From contig NC_088099.1 in assembly GCF_036370855.1 (NCBI RefSeq), forward strand, positions 22,535,501 through 22,599,500: 64,000 nt of DNA, given 5' to 3'. The stretch is from Dromaius novaehollandiae (lineage: Eukaryota > Chordata > Aves > Casuariiformes > Dromaiidae). Position numbers and translations under genes: made by a program. How positions within the stretch are numbered: the stretch's first letter is position 1; every line of letters begins with the position of its first letter. The notes under the pieces are model-generated. The model worked only from the letters and a program-made list of their open reading frames with translations, was not told the DNA's origin and ran no database searches. Shown here piece by piece: positions 12,972 to 26,910 of the stretch.

Positions 12972-14039
12972 GTCTCACGTTATCAAGAGAATGGGCTCAG
13001 CTACTGTGATCAGAAAATAAGCCCACTCTATTCCAAGACCTTAACAGGCTGCAGATTTGAGAGACTGCTGAAAATGTATCATAGAAAAATGAAACAAAAG
13101 GAACACAGAAGTTCAGCATTTCATAAGGGACCACCAATGCTCTGCTCTTTTGAATTAACAGACCTACAAGCAAACCGTGAAAGTGCAAATACACTCTTAT
13201 TTTTAGTCTTTAAATTAAAAACTTGTGAACTTGTAAGGAGATATCACAACATTCAGAAAGGTGTTATTAAAACTTTGTATGGTTCCTGCAGATGAGGTGG
13301 TTAATAATCAGTACGCATTAATATAAGTAAGTGAACTATAAATCCACACCCAAAAGTCATTAAAAAAAGATGAAAATAATAAACATCTACAAAGCAAAGA
13401 AAGTTTATCTAGCAAATCTGCACACAACAATACTGAATTTCATACTCAGAAATTCTTCCAGCTCACAATTTTTTCAGGGTGTTTCAGCTCTGGGGACAGA
13501 AAAAAGGCAGAAATGAGCTACAGTCTCTTTTCCTGCAACTGCTTTTGGAAGTGAGAGAAGGAGATACGCTGTAAGCTGGCTGAAGTGATTTTTCTTGTTA
13601 ATGAAAGGACCTGTTGAGTTTGTGGTCTAGTGATGAGAAATAAACTGTTTGGCACAAAACGTTGTTTCGCAAAACGACACAAAACAAAAAGTAATTTTTC
13701 AACATTTAAATTCAGGTGCAGAGATATTTTTCTTTAGTTTTCTAAAAGTAGACATTTTTCTTAGCCAAAGTGATGTATTCTAACCGACATATATATGTAA
13801 CTTAGGTAATATATGTAACTCAGGTGGAAATTCAGATGCAGTAAGCCATTACATAAGCTAGGACAGATGTATTAGCCCCACTGTAGTCTACTAGGTCTCA
13901 AGGTGTCACTATCTATCTATAATAAAGTAGCAACTTTAAAGTCTTCAGTTTATGCCATGCAATGCATATACAAAGGAGAGACTCTCCTTATGCTGAAAAC
14001 CTTAATAAAATTGCACAAAGCAAAAGTTGAAAGAGAGAA

Positions 14040-14160
14040 AAGGGGACACAATATGCCCAAAGTCAACAGGCAGGTCTGTGCAGTTGGGAATGAAACCTGT
14101 TCTTCCCCGATCTCTAGGCAGTACCCGCACTATTTAGAACATACTGCTTCTCAAGGTCTT
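14040..14160 (-). repeat. MIR/CORE-SINE-like relic
   Basis: On the - strand this reads as a diverged tRNA-like head followed by GACCTGCCTGTTGACTTTGG, close to the well-known MIR core 'gacctgctgtgtgaccttgggc'. It is an old amniote SINE, in the same orientation as CACNB2. Limits are approximate. Confidence 0.5.
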
Positions 14161-14886
14161 GCTGCGCAATATGCAGTGCGACTCCTGTTTGTAAGAGTTT
14201 AGCTTGAAGGAAGTATGTACTTTTCACAGCAATGGCCAATGAATAAAGGAAGAAAGAAAACACTGGAAGGGCCACTTTGACCTTGAGACATCAGTAACAG
14301 AGTCAGTCATGTGCAGACTCTCGAACTCTATAGCTTCAGGGAAACGTAAGAACAGATTCCCTCCAACCTTTGTGGATCTGCTCTGTACATAAGCCAATTT
14401 GTCATGCAGGGCCTCTGGGGCTGGGACTTGCCTGTTAGTGATAGTGTGCCTATCAGTCAGAAAGTTACTGGGGGCAGTAACGTGCATAGTATTAGCCCAG
14501 TTTTATTCCTCTGATTGGATTATGTATGTTGCGCTATAAAAATGCTTGTGGCAGGTACACATATTACTGGCACAGTGGTGTCCTGGGCACAATGAAATCT
14601 GTATTCCACTTCACATCACCGTATGTTTTCAGTCAAGCTTGCTTAGCTTTTGGGATCAAAACAGGCCCACTAGTCAATATGCAAACACATGCTACTGTGA
14701 ATAATGCAATAATGTGCCCATCTTTGCAATTTTTACTAAAAATAGGCAAATGTCTATTGCAAAAGCTCTGCTCCTGCTCTAACAACAACAGTGAGACATA
14801 CTGAGCATGTTCTAGTATCAGACTATCACTTTACTTTGGAAGGAGAAGTTGATAAAAGAAAAGAAGAGATGGCATAAAAACGGTAC

Positions 14887-15072
14887 CTGTAAATTAATAT
14901 TTGAACCTGGGCTAATAGGAAGAGTGGCTGTTGCAAGTGTGCGAGTGAGAAGCTGGTTAGGAGGATTGCTGCTAGGTGGATGTGTGGCCTTCCAGTAGGC
15001 TTCCAGATAGTCAGCAAGGTGCTCACAAGCATCTTCAAGCTGGTTCTCATCAAGAATTACATCGAACATTTC
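14887..15072 (-). CDS. CACNB2: CACNB2 exon: end of GK domain and start of C-terminal tail
   Basis: Acceptor AG at 15074-15073; 186 nt, 62 codons, phase 0 at both ends. It encodes [20 protein letters not shown] then [14 protein letters not shown], the last helices of the GK domain, which are almost invariant in the family. A diverged linker follows ([20 protein letters not shown], ending NINLQ). The first residues are EMFD where mammals have ELFD. The exon ends CAG followed by GTACCG, a weak donor. Failure to splice there would append about 22 mostly hydrophobic residues starting VPFLC before a stop. Confidence 0.96.
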
Positions 15073-17346
<2,274 letters not shown>

Positions 17347-17429
17347 TTAAGTAGAAAATTAAAGTTATAAAAATATTAAAAAGCCATTCATGTTAACAAA
17401 TGTAGAAACTGTGGTAAATTGGTGTGTCA

Positions 17430-17590
17430 CTCCGCAGACAGTAAAGGAGATTGGCCGTGGCGTTAAGCGTTCCCATCCCTGGCCCCTAGCGAAGCAACAC
17501 CTCGTCAGCAGGAACGCTGTGCCTACGCCGTGTTTTCTCCGACGGTGGTACCCCCTACCTCTCTCACCTCCACATCTTCGCGTAATTCCA
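17430..17590. other. CpG-rich patch in intron
   Basis: By eye about 13 CpG dinucleotides occur in roughly 150 nt, against near absence in the flanking kilobases. The patch lies 90-250 nt upstream of the exon 17339-17188 acceptor. The sequence is open on both strands but matches no protein I recognise. It could be a small CpG island, a regulatory element or a diverged insertion; the nature is undetermined. Confidence 0.5.
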
Positions 17591-20500
17591 GCACATAGAA
17601 ACATTGTTAAGACCTTCTTTTACGACCCAGCCAGTCCAAAGCAAACATTAGATGGAAAGATATTCACAGATATCTAAACGCCCACAGGATGTACCAAAGA
17701 CTTCATTATTAGGGATTTGCTTGGAATTATGCAATCAGTTTTTTGTTTCATCTCTTGCATTCGCACAAGCATTACGTTTGCTGGAAAACACAGCCTACCC
17801 GATCTGGCTAGACAGACAGAGTTTTCTACAGTGTATGGCTCCTCAAAGATGGGTGTCCCTTTCAAGAGGTGTTAAGAGATTGATCTATGTTATCTTGGAA
17901 CAAGAACGGAATAAACTAGGACATATGATAAGGCTGCAAAATATCCAAGAGAGAAGCTAAGCACAGCACTCCAGCTGGTCTCCTCTTAGCTTAAAGCCTT
18001 CTGGGCCAAGTCAATAGGTGATTACTCAGATCATGCTATAAATGAAATAATATCTTTAAGTGACCATCAGAAAAATCTCTCTATGATGTTCTCTACTGAA
18101 GGAGGTTAACACCATTTAGGATCTATTAGAGAACAGCTCAGTCCATTTGTAGTTATCTCCAATTTTAGCTGACTACACAGCAATCAGTCTCTGACAGCAG
18201 AAAACAAGTTGAGATTTGCACAGCTTTCTGGTATGGAAAAGCATCATTACCCGCTTTTCTGCTTGTTGAGAAAAGAACTGTGGCCCAGCTGCTGTCTGAA
18301 TTAGGACCACATTTTTGAAGACAGGGCTTCTGATGGTTCTTGGCACATTCAAAATTATATTTTCTGCACCTTCTCTGCATACAGATACTGATTGGAATTA
18401 TTGAATACTATGGTCTCAGTGATTTAGCTAGGAGATATTCTATAGTCTATCCCTAATTTAATCCCAAACGGACACTAGAATAAACAGATCAGAGACAATT
18501 TGTCATTACGTTGTGATGATGAGTTTGCAGACTCAACCCTTCAGTCAATATAACAATATCAACTAAAGTATAATTTTAAGACCATTCCAGATTGCAAAAA
18601 AAACTTGTTCAAGCTGAATTTCACCATTCTTTTGACAAAACCATTGTTTTGACAGTGTATAAGCTTGCCTGTGGAAGCAGTATCTCCTATACTGTTAGAA
18701 GCACTTTTCTACCAGTACAGGATACATCTATGTGAAGCAGATTTCCTGCTATACTTTTTGAAACAAATCTTTTCTAGGGCAGAGTAGACCTCAATACCTT
18801 CTGTTGTGAAATGTATCTGGGACAATAATCAGAGCTAACTATGGTCTTGTGAGCCTTTCTACCTGAGTCCAAAGACGGATATAGAGGATATCTTTTCCAT
18901 CTTATTAAAGAGCATTTCATTTATTTTTCTCAACAAGTCTGGTATCCAAAAACATGACAAAAGACAGGAGAAATGTTCAAAGATCAACACTGCCCAGTTG
19001 ATGAACAAGTATGTTATGCCTCTACCCCTCAAATCAAGGATGGTGGAAAAGAATGCTATAGAGACTGTCACAGAGGTCTCAATCTCCCATCCCTTAGAAT
19101 ACTTCTTCAGCTTCTGGAAAAGCCTGCATTTTCCTTGAAATCTTCCTTGTATTCTAACTTTCACTACACAGAAGACTGTTACAATTAAATAATAGTATCA
19201 TCTCTTTTTAGACGGCAAAGGCTTTATGTTATCTCCTGCTACAGCTTTACTCTTGCATCTCTGGATATCTCTCAAAAAGCAAATTCTGTATCTGTAAAGA
19301 TTTCTTCCCAACTAGATACTCAACACAGCTCTAAGAAAAGAGAAGCACAGATCTCCCAGCCAACTTTAACCACTGCACATTAACACTTACTCCTATCTGT
19401 TAATTCCAAGTAACTCTACTGTACCCCGAAATGAACAGAAATGCAATGACATCAGCGCATACCAGATGGCTTGTTCCACTACGGGGGCAGACAACTTTTT
19501 TTAAAAGCAGTTGGACCTTCCAAGTAAATTTCAAGCAAAAATCTTTAACAGTTCATTATAATAGTAAAGCAAAGACAGAGCAATACCACATTGAATCTAT
19601 TTCTATTCACTAATAATTCTACAAAATGAATTACGGTAAAGTTTGGGGGTCCCTTCTACAATGTCATGGTAAAACAACGTTCTGTTACGGGGGTGGAGAA
19701 ACACAACTCTCCTTCAAACATGGGCAGAAATCACATACAGCAACCAGGAGTCAATGGGACACCCAACCTTACAGAGAAGTGGCTGCATTAGCACTACGCT
19801 TTAGGAAGACCCTGATGAGATAGCAGTTTTGTGATGGAGATGTGATGCAAAATGACGATGCTACTGCTCAGATTCTGGGCTGCAAAGGCCAAATAAGAAA
19901 CCACAAAATGTTGCTTATACACAGCAAAAAGGATGTGATTTTCGGCAGGGACACTTAAGAAGTTCACATCAACCGAGAGTATAGTAACAGTATGACTCTG
20001 ACATGCCATTTTATGTGATCTCTTCTACTTGTCTTTGGTATCAGTGGCACTCTTTGCTAATCAAAGTTGATTTTTAAGTTATGACTTGAATTACAACAGC
20101 CATAGGGAGAAAGCATTCTGTTTTTTTAAACAGAGCTCCTGATGTCAAAGATGGGTAGTATTAACAGAACATACCTGTATCAGTATGTTTTTCTTACTAA
20201 AACGATCGGCAACATCTTGCACAAATGACTTTCAAACAAATAATTTTGCAAATTAAGGAGGAGAAGAGACATCAGTAGCCCTACATTTTTCTTATGCTAG
20301 TTCTTTTATGTAAGTATACTGACTTCAAAATAGTTAATCTTTAAATTCCATCAACATAATTAAAGGAAAAAAATAGAAATTTAAGGCAGCATCCAGAAAT
20401 AGATACATAAAGAAACAAAAATGCTGCATCTCTCCGGTGCCTTAAAAGTGCATAGACAGTATTGCACCAAAAAGACAGCATTTACTGCAAAACCATAAAG

Positions 20501-21984
20501 GTCGTATTAGAGAACTAACTCAACAAAAAAGAAAAGAAAAAAAGAGAAGAAAAGGATGACTACTGAGTTGTGCCCAAAACATCTCCTGATTAAGCAGCAA
20601 GTCATGAGCTGGTGTGAGAGGAATCAGTTTCTCAGAGCAGAGGCAGGTGGCCTCTGCACTCCCCTTCACACCACCCAGCTAAGAGAACCAAAGTCCAGGA
20701 GGGGGGTGTGAGCAAGGAGGGGGGAATAAACTCTCTAGCTTAGTACTCAGGCAATCAGCCACAAAGTACCTGGATTATATACTTTTTTTTTTTTAATTAA
20801 ATCAAATGACTAACATAAATGTAGTTTTGTGAATACAGCTGAATTTCCCTAGTCTCAACCAAATCCCTTAACCAACTCGCCTGTTACATAAAAAGGGGGT
20901 GTGGGTGTGGGAGGATGATAATATTTTTCAGTGAAAGTGGCTGCATGTGTTACTCATGCCTAACAGATGGGGCTTCTGTGAGGTTTAAGGCAGAGTTTAG
21001 TCACCTGTCAGAAAGGAAAGGAGCTGCAGCAAGGCTGAATGTCTGGCTGCGCAAGGCTGATGCTCTTTGGCATGCTGCAGGGTGAGATGCTGCAGCAATA
21101 CTAGGTTTCTCTCTGTCTGCCCAAGGCTCACCTTGGATATAATTCAGATGGCCTTGAATGCACACACATCCAAGTAATATTTAAAGATACAGTTTGAGGT
21201 TTGGAAACCTCAACATAACCAAGATATATTTATAATGGACTAACATATTCTTGTGAAATGCAATACTGTAATTATGTGAACATATAAAACAGACAGTGTA
21301 AAAATATCAGCAACTGGACAATGGTCATTTAGAAAAATTGAACAGTGCATGAAAATATTTACTTCCTCCCTTATTTTTCTGGACTACCAAAATGGTAGCA
21401 CTATTGGAATGATAATTCTTATGCCAAGTTTAAACTGGAAGTAAATTTTAATGGCCTACGAGCAGAGGAGCTTGGAATCAGTGGACTGCAGTGGAGACAT
21501 GAGCACAGTAGGGAGCCACACGGAGATGACTGAGCGAGGTAGAGCCATGGCTGCTCCAGACCAGGAGGCAGTGGAGCAGTGCAGTGCTGCACCCATTCCT
21601 TAAGCTCCACTACACTCTGTTAGCAGTTGAGATAGTAAGGTTGGGCAAAGAACCAGGCTAACATCCATACTGCTCAGAGCACCAAGCTATTATCTCTGCA
21701 TAGTTCATAACGGACATCGTCACCTCAGGCTGGCACTAATCTGGATATTTCTGCATCACATCTCATTACTCGGTGCAAATGGGCTATATGCTCTTACAAC
21801 TAGATTCCATACACTGACACTAAATAAGTGTCCCCTAGGTATGTTGTTTTATTCAGAACATAAATAAAAACGTTCAGTCTTTCTCAAAAACAGGATCTGG
21901 AACCATTACATTACTGGTTATTCAATCCCCCCTGTTGAGAGCGTGCCATTCAAAACATTTACATATTAACTGAGTGCGAGAGAC

Positions 21985-22240
21985 ACTGACTCTGTAGCCT
22001 GATGCTCTGACTGGGATATAAAACATGTGGATTTCAGTCCCTTCTCCAGGGAATGTTTAATTTTTATGCAAAGTGCGTAAGACTCAGCAGGAGTGACTGA
22101 CAACCCTCATGAAGGTGATCATGGCTCTGTCATAGGGATGGAAATTATGAGTTCATATGTCTGTTAGCAGAGAACAGAAATGAACCCAGATTTCTTTGCA
22201 TTCTGGTTGAACAGCCTAAGTCCTCAGTCCTGGACAAAAT
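21985..22240. repeat. Inverted tRNA-like SINE relics
   Basis: About 21990-22050 on the + strand resembles a tRNA-like head (GATGCTCTGACTGGG, then GTGGATTTCAGTCCC as B-box-like). About 22150-22235 resembles the same unit in reverse (GAACCCAGATTTC is the reverse of a B box). The two face each other across about 100 nt. They are old and diverged, and limits are approximate. Confidence 0.4.
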
Positions 22241-22261
22241 GAGGAAACAGACACCAACTTG

Positions 22262-22278
22262 CCCCCCCCCCCCCCCCC
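22262..22278. repeat. Poly(C) run (17 nt)
   Basis: Seventeen C on the + strand, so G17 in the CACNB2 pre-mRNA. It is an unstable homopolymer in the 13 kb intron. Confidence 0.95.
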
Positions 22279-23390
22279 AATCAGTTCCGCTATCCTAGCA
22301 GAAAGAAAAATTACTGAATCAATTCAACCTGCAGGTGTAAATATTTTTTAAGGGAAACAAACTCTGGTCTTGAGCAAACAGTTAACTTGCTAAAAATATT
22401 TAATATAACTTCCTAGGTACATTGGTTAAGATGTATGTATCTGTGACCTTAAAAATCATTTTAACACATTACTATGTTGCTTCGTCTCTAAAACACATTT
22501 TGTTTCAATGTAGTTATCAATCATATGTCTTTCAGTGCAGTACTATGAGAAAGTACAGCGAAATGTTCCTGAGAACTACGCCTAATTTAAAGAAATTAAG
22601 AGTTTGGTTTTTTCCTTATGTCCTTTTGAAAGACTCAGGAAATTTTATTAAAATACTTTGTCAATGCTGTATCAAAAAAGCACATGCAAGTTAGAATACT
22701 GGAATGGTAGTTCAGAACTAAAGCAGAACTACCTGGAGAGCTCATTATTATAGAGACACTGATCTTAGCTGTTAACAAAATCAGGGCTGGTACAGAAGAA
22801 TAAAAGAGCATTTTGAGATAGGTGAGGCTGATAACTCGTAACAGCTTCAGGATATTCATGCCGCCTGTGTCTAAGAAGCAGCATGGCCATATCCTCACGG
22901 TAACTCAAAAGCTCTTGGCTGCTATGTTAGAGCATTCTCCTGCTTCAAAGGAGCTTGAGGTTTAGCAGATTACTTTACCAAATCTGAGGATTTAATTCCT
23001 ACAAGAGACAGTTCTGGACTTTCATCCCAGCTATCTTGAAGATGCATTATAAAGAGACAGTCATGAATTTTCTTGACAAATTGAGCATCTTTCTTCTTCT
23101 CACTGAACTATATTAAATCCTTGAGACTTTGGAATGGAAGCACACTCTTAGTCTACCCCCAATTTCCTACAGAGGCTATGGAATAGGAATAGGTAGGGAA
23201 GGATTCTTAGGAGGTTTAGCTACCACTCTTTTAAGCTTATTTTTATTTTATGAACAGGGAAGCATTTAGTTGAAACATATCATATACAACAACTGTAATT
23301 AAATTACCAAATGTGGAGAACACATAATGACATTATCTTCTTCAGCAGAAGACTTATATGTATATACACCTACATGCACATATGTATATT

Positions 23391-23434
23391 ACATATACAC
23401 ACACACACACACACACAACATATATATATATATG
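23391..23434. repeat. Compound (CA)n/(TA)n microsatellite
   Basis: Roughly ten CA units are followed directly by about six TA units on the + strand, within CACNB2 intron sequence. Confidence 0.9.
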
Positions 23435-25504
23435 ATTGTTTCCATAGTTTCAAGCATTCTACTCGCTTTTCACCCACATATCAAGAAAACAAAAATACAA
23501 GGCTGAAATTTGCACTGACAATCCATTACCATTTTCTCAAGCATTTATTCAAACATTTTCTAGGGGCAAATTTCCAAAGGTAGGCACTTGATTGCACATG
23601 CAAATTGGGTGCATGTAATGCTTGACAGGCTACTGCATATGCACATACAGTTAAGTACACAAAGCAGATAAACAGATTCACAGACATTTGACTGCAATCA
23701 ATTTACTAAACACACAATGACATATTTTATATCAGCATTCACATGTTTGTGTTAAATATGCAGATTAGATGCACACACTTCAGAACTCTATGGTTGAAAA
23801 TCTAGTCTTTAGTATTTACTTGTCAATCTCAACCTTATTTTTAGAATTACTTAGAAATAAATATGGAAAAATGCAAGATTTTTCTAAAAAAAACTTAGCA
23901 ACACAGTATAGCATTGGCTTCTATCAATCAGTCAGTTACTAGAAATGCACAGTGATTTTGTGAAGTGTAATAAAGCACTGAACACAAAACAGCAGCAGGA
24001 AAAGTAATTTGCAAGCGCGTATACATACCTAAGACATCTGGAAAAGGAGAGCATTAATGAAGCAAAGAATGGAAAAAGCCAAGACAATCAGTTTCCTGTG
24101 CATGCAGCATGACCTAAGGTTTTAGCAAGTGTAACATACACAGAAACAACAAGAAAAAGCTTTGAGTCCTTGATATTGACAAAGAAACACAGCAAAAACA
24201 CAAAGCTGGTTCAGCAGTTTCTGCGAATGGCATGTGTGCATACAGAAACCTAACTAGGCCAACTGTACCTTCTTGGAGAAAGGAGCCTTTTCTCAAAATT
24301 ACAGATTTGTTTCCGACTTTTAAAAGAAACTATGAAGTCAATTGCCCTTTCCTTCAGTTTCGTTCTAGCATCTCATATATTAAACATATAACTGCATTGA
24401 GAAGCAAACATTTCCCTTTAATATACAGAATTAGCTTTCACATCAATGAGGAATAAAACTGCATTGTTCTAGTAAGTCTTCTTGAGCCAGGCACTATTTT
24501 TATAAAATTCTTGGACGCATTAATTTGACACTAGAATACTTAGAGAATCATGAATATTCAGCTGTAGCCCTGGTTTCCAGTGAGTCAGATCCCCAAGTCT
24601 ATTTTACCTGATTCCTTTATAGAAGCAAACTTTCAGTCCACAGACATGTGTAGCATGAAGCCTATTAAGACTACCGTATAATCCCATAAAGCCAGTTCCT
24701 TACCCTAATTCCTGCTCCTGATTGTCACATTAATTTGTTTGTGTATGCTCCTTGAAATTAATTCTATTTTATTTATTAAATCAGTTCCCAATAATGACAA
24801 CTCACTCAACTGTTTATTGTGCTATGCATGATTATGAACAATATGCACAATACTGCAAACCTATATTGGGTGATAAGGAACAAGTTGCTCTCAAATAAAG
24901 GTTAATTCCTTCCAAGAGAAAACTCTTCGGTATAAATATATCAAGCACATTAGCTTTGTACCATAATAACTCACTGATATATCAAGGGCCACTTATTAAA
25001 ATAATACTTAGGCAAAAAACAAGGATATATTTTCAAAGGTCTAAGAAATAGCCTTCCCTGCTGCAGGCACAACTGCTGCTTACAAAAGTGAGCATAATTT
25101 AGACATAAATCAGTCACTTGACTGTCTAGCTGTATGATGTACTACAAAAATATCATACACAAAGGTGGAAGGATAAACAAATTACTTGTCATTGAACTTG
25201 GAAAGGTAGAGTGATTTGCATTAGCATAAAGCCATTCTGGGGAGCTGTATTTACTAAAATAAATTTGTAAGTTTGTAGCAAACTGTTAAAAAACAACAGC
25301 AAACAGAATGCAGTGAAGGCAATTTTATCATTTCAAGAGAAAAAAGGTGATTCTCTTTTTTATTAAAAATCTTTTTTTTGTGATAAATACTATTTCTAAA
25401 CATCTGGACCAGAACTAAATCATTGTAGATATACTGGACAAAAAAAAGCAATAGATTCAGTGTCTGCTGAAATTCTGGCTCTTCTCTGGAGTAATTTGGA
25501 GAAA

Positions 25505-25625
25505 AGGCCCCATTGATCTTATTTTATAAATGAGAAAACTTCAGCAGAGAAATAACTCATTTCCCAGGACCACCTGCAGCAGGTACTAGAAAAGGACCAA
25601 GGTAGCCTCAGTCCCTACTCAATAA
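25505..25625 (-). repeat. MIR relic
   Basis: The + strand reads TTTTATAAATGAGAAAAC, then 'cagagaaataactcatttccc', matching the reverse complement of the MIR core 'gtcacttaacctctctg...cctcagtttcctcatctgtaaaat'. It is an ancient SINE in the same orientation as CACNB2. Confidence 0.55.
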
Positions 25626-25955
25626 TTTATCTATGATTAAAACTTATATTAAAAGAAAGTATTATTCTGTTGCAAAGTTAATACTTAGACATTAGGAAAT
25701 GCCAAGGTAGAATGACAGTCACTGTAAATCAAATCTGTTGGGGTCTGTATTCTGAGACACTATTCCCAGGAACACATAATACTATTTCTGCAGGCCTGCT
25801 GCCTCAATCAGTGCATAACTCCATGCGCTGTCAACTGATAAGCAGCTACTGAATCATTTACTTTCTTTTCATTGTCAAATATAAGTCTCATGGCTCATTT
25901 GCAGCACATTGTTCCAAACCCTCTCTGAAAACAGAATGAATAAGTTCTTTGTGAA

Positions 25956-25974
25956 TTTTTTTTTTTTTTTTTTT
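25956..25974. repeat. Poly(T) run (19 nt)
   Basis: Nineteen T on the + strand (A19 in the CACNB2 pre-mRNA). No adjoining retrocopy was recognised. Confidence 0.9.
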
Positions 25975-26774
25975 AAATGGGACTCACTGTAATGGTATTA
26001 CAGTGCTCCAATCAGATAATGTTTCACTTTGAAGCAACCCGGCTAGGTGAGAATCTGAAATTATTTTTACTTTCCGGATAGAAAATTGAATCGCAAAGAC
26101 AGTAATCACTAATTTGGAGTGTTAATTTTCAGAAATGTAGTGCCTGATTTTTCAGAGCAATTGCCATAATAAAAATGAATTTCAGACTAGAAAAATGGCA
26201 GCCATCCTACAGGAAAGGTAGTTCTGGGAATTCTGTTTCTCCCAAAAGGGAATGTGACCTTGAAGCATGTTTTAAAAGCTAGCGTCATGATGCAGGACAT
26301 TCCTGATACTCCCATGTACTATCAGCACGTGGTGTCAGTACTGTCCTGAGAGAAGAGAAAAATTCTTTGAGCTAGTTTGGGAAGGAAAAGAAAACCTCCT
26401 CAGTTAAATGACTGGAAGAGGAGAGCCTAAAATGAGGGGAATTCTGGGGAATGAAAGCCCCTAAGCCTGAAATTTGGCAAGGTACCCAACATTAGCTCCA
26501 ATAGCCCATAAAGAACTGCCTGGTTCCATCTGCACTTTCGAAATCAGAGCCTTACATGCAACATGCTGACTTTGATGAACCATTATTTTTTGACAGGAAA
26601 ATATGTAGTCAGAACATTTATGTTCAGCATTTAATAGGTTCAAAGCCCAAAATCTCAGTTGCAGCCACAATACTTAGTACGTCTACAAATCACGTGTGTG
26701 GCATACAGAAAATTCCAAAAAAATAATTACCTTTGTAAAAAACCTGCTGTAAATAACCAGCACAGACAGCACCG

Positions 26775-26910
26775 AACCAAACCCCAACCACAGGCGGCAA
26801 AACGCTGGGGGCACTGCCTGCTCTGCCCTCCCGGGAGGCACTCTGCGGAGCACGGGTCACCCCAGGCACGGAGCTGCTGGTGGTGGCAGGGAGCTACCTA
26901 CCGCCCCACG
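26775..26910. other. GC-rich patch in intron
   Basis: A sharply GC-rich island in AT-rich surroundings, with about eight CpG and motifs such as CCCGGGAGG. An open frame on the + strand crosses it, but the peptide is not recognisable. It may be regulatory or an old insertion; undetermined. Confidence 0.4.

Larger units (their letters stand above)
9984..14886 (-). other. CACNB2: CACNB2 intron before last exon
   Basis: A 4.9 kb intron. Its 5' donor is GTACCG (14886-14881), a poor match to GTRAGT. It holds a (CA)n microsatellite, a small tandem duplication at 12928-12971 and a MIR/CORE-like SINE relic at about 14040-14160. No further coding exon was recognised. Confidence 0.85.
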
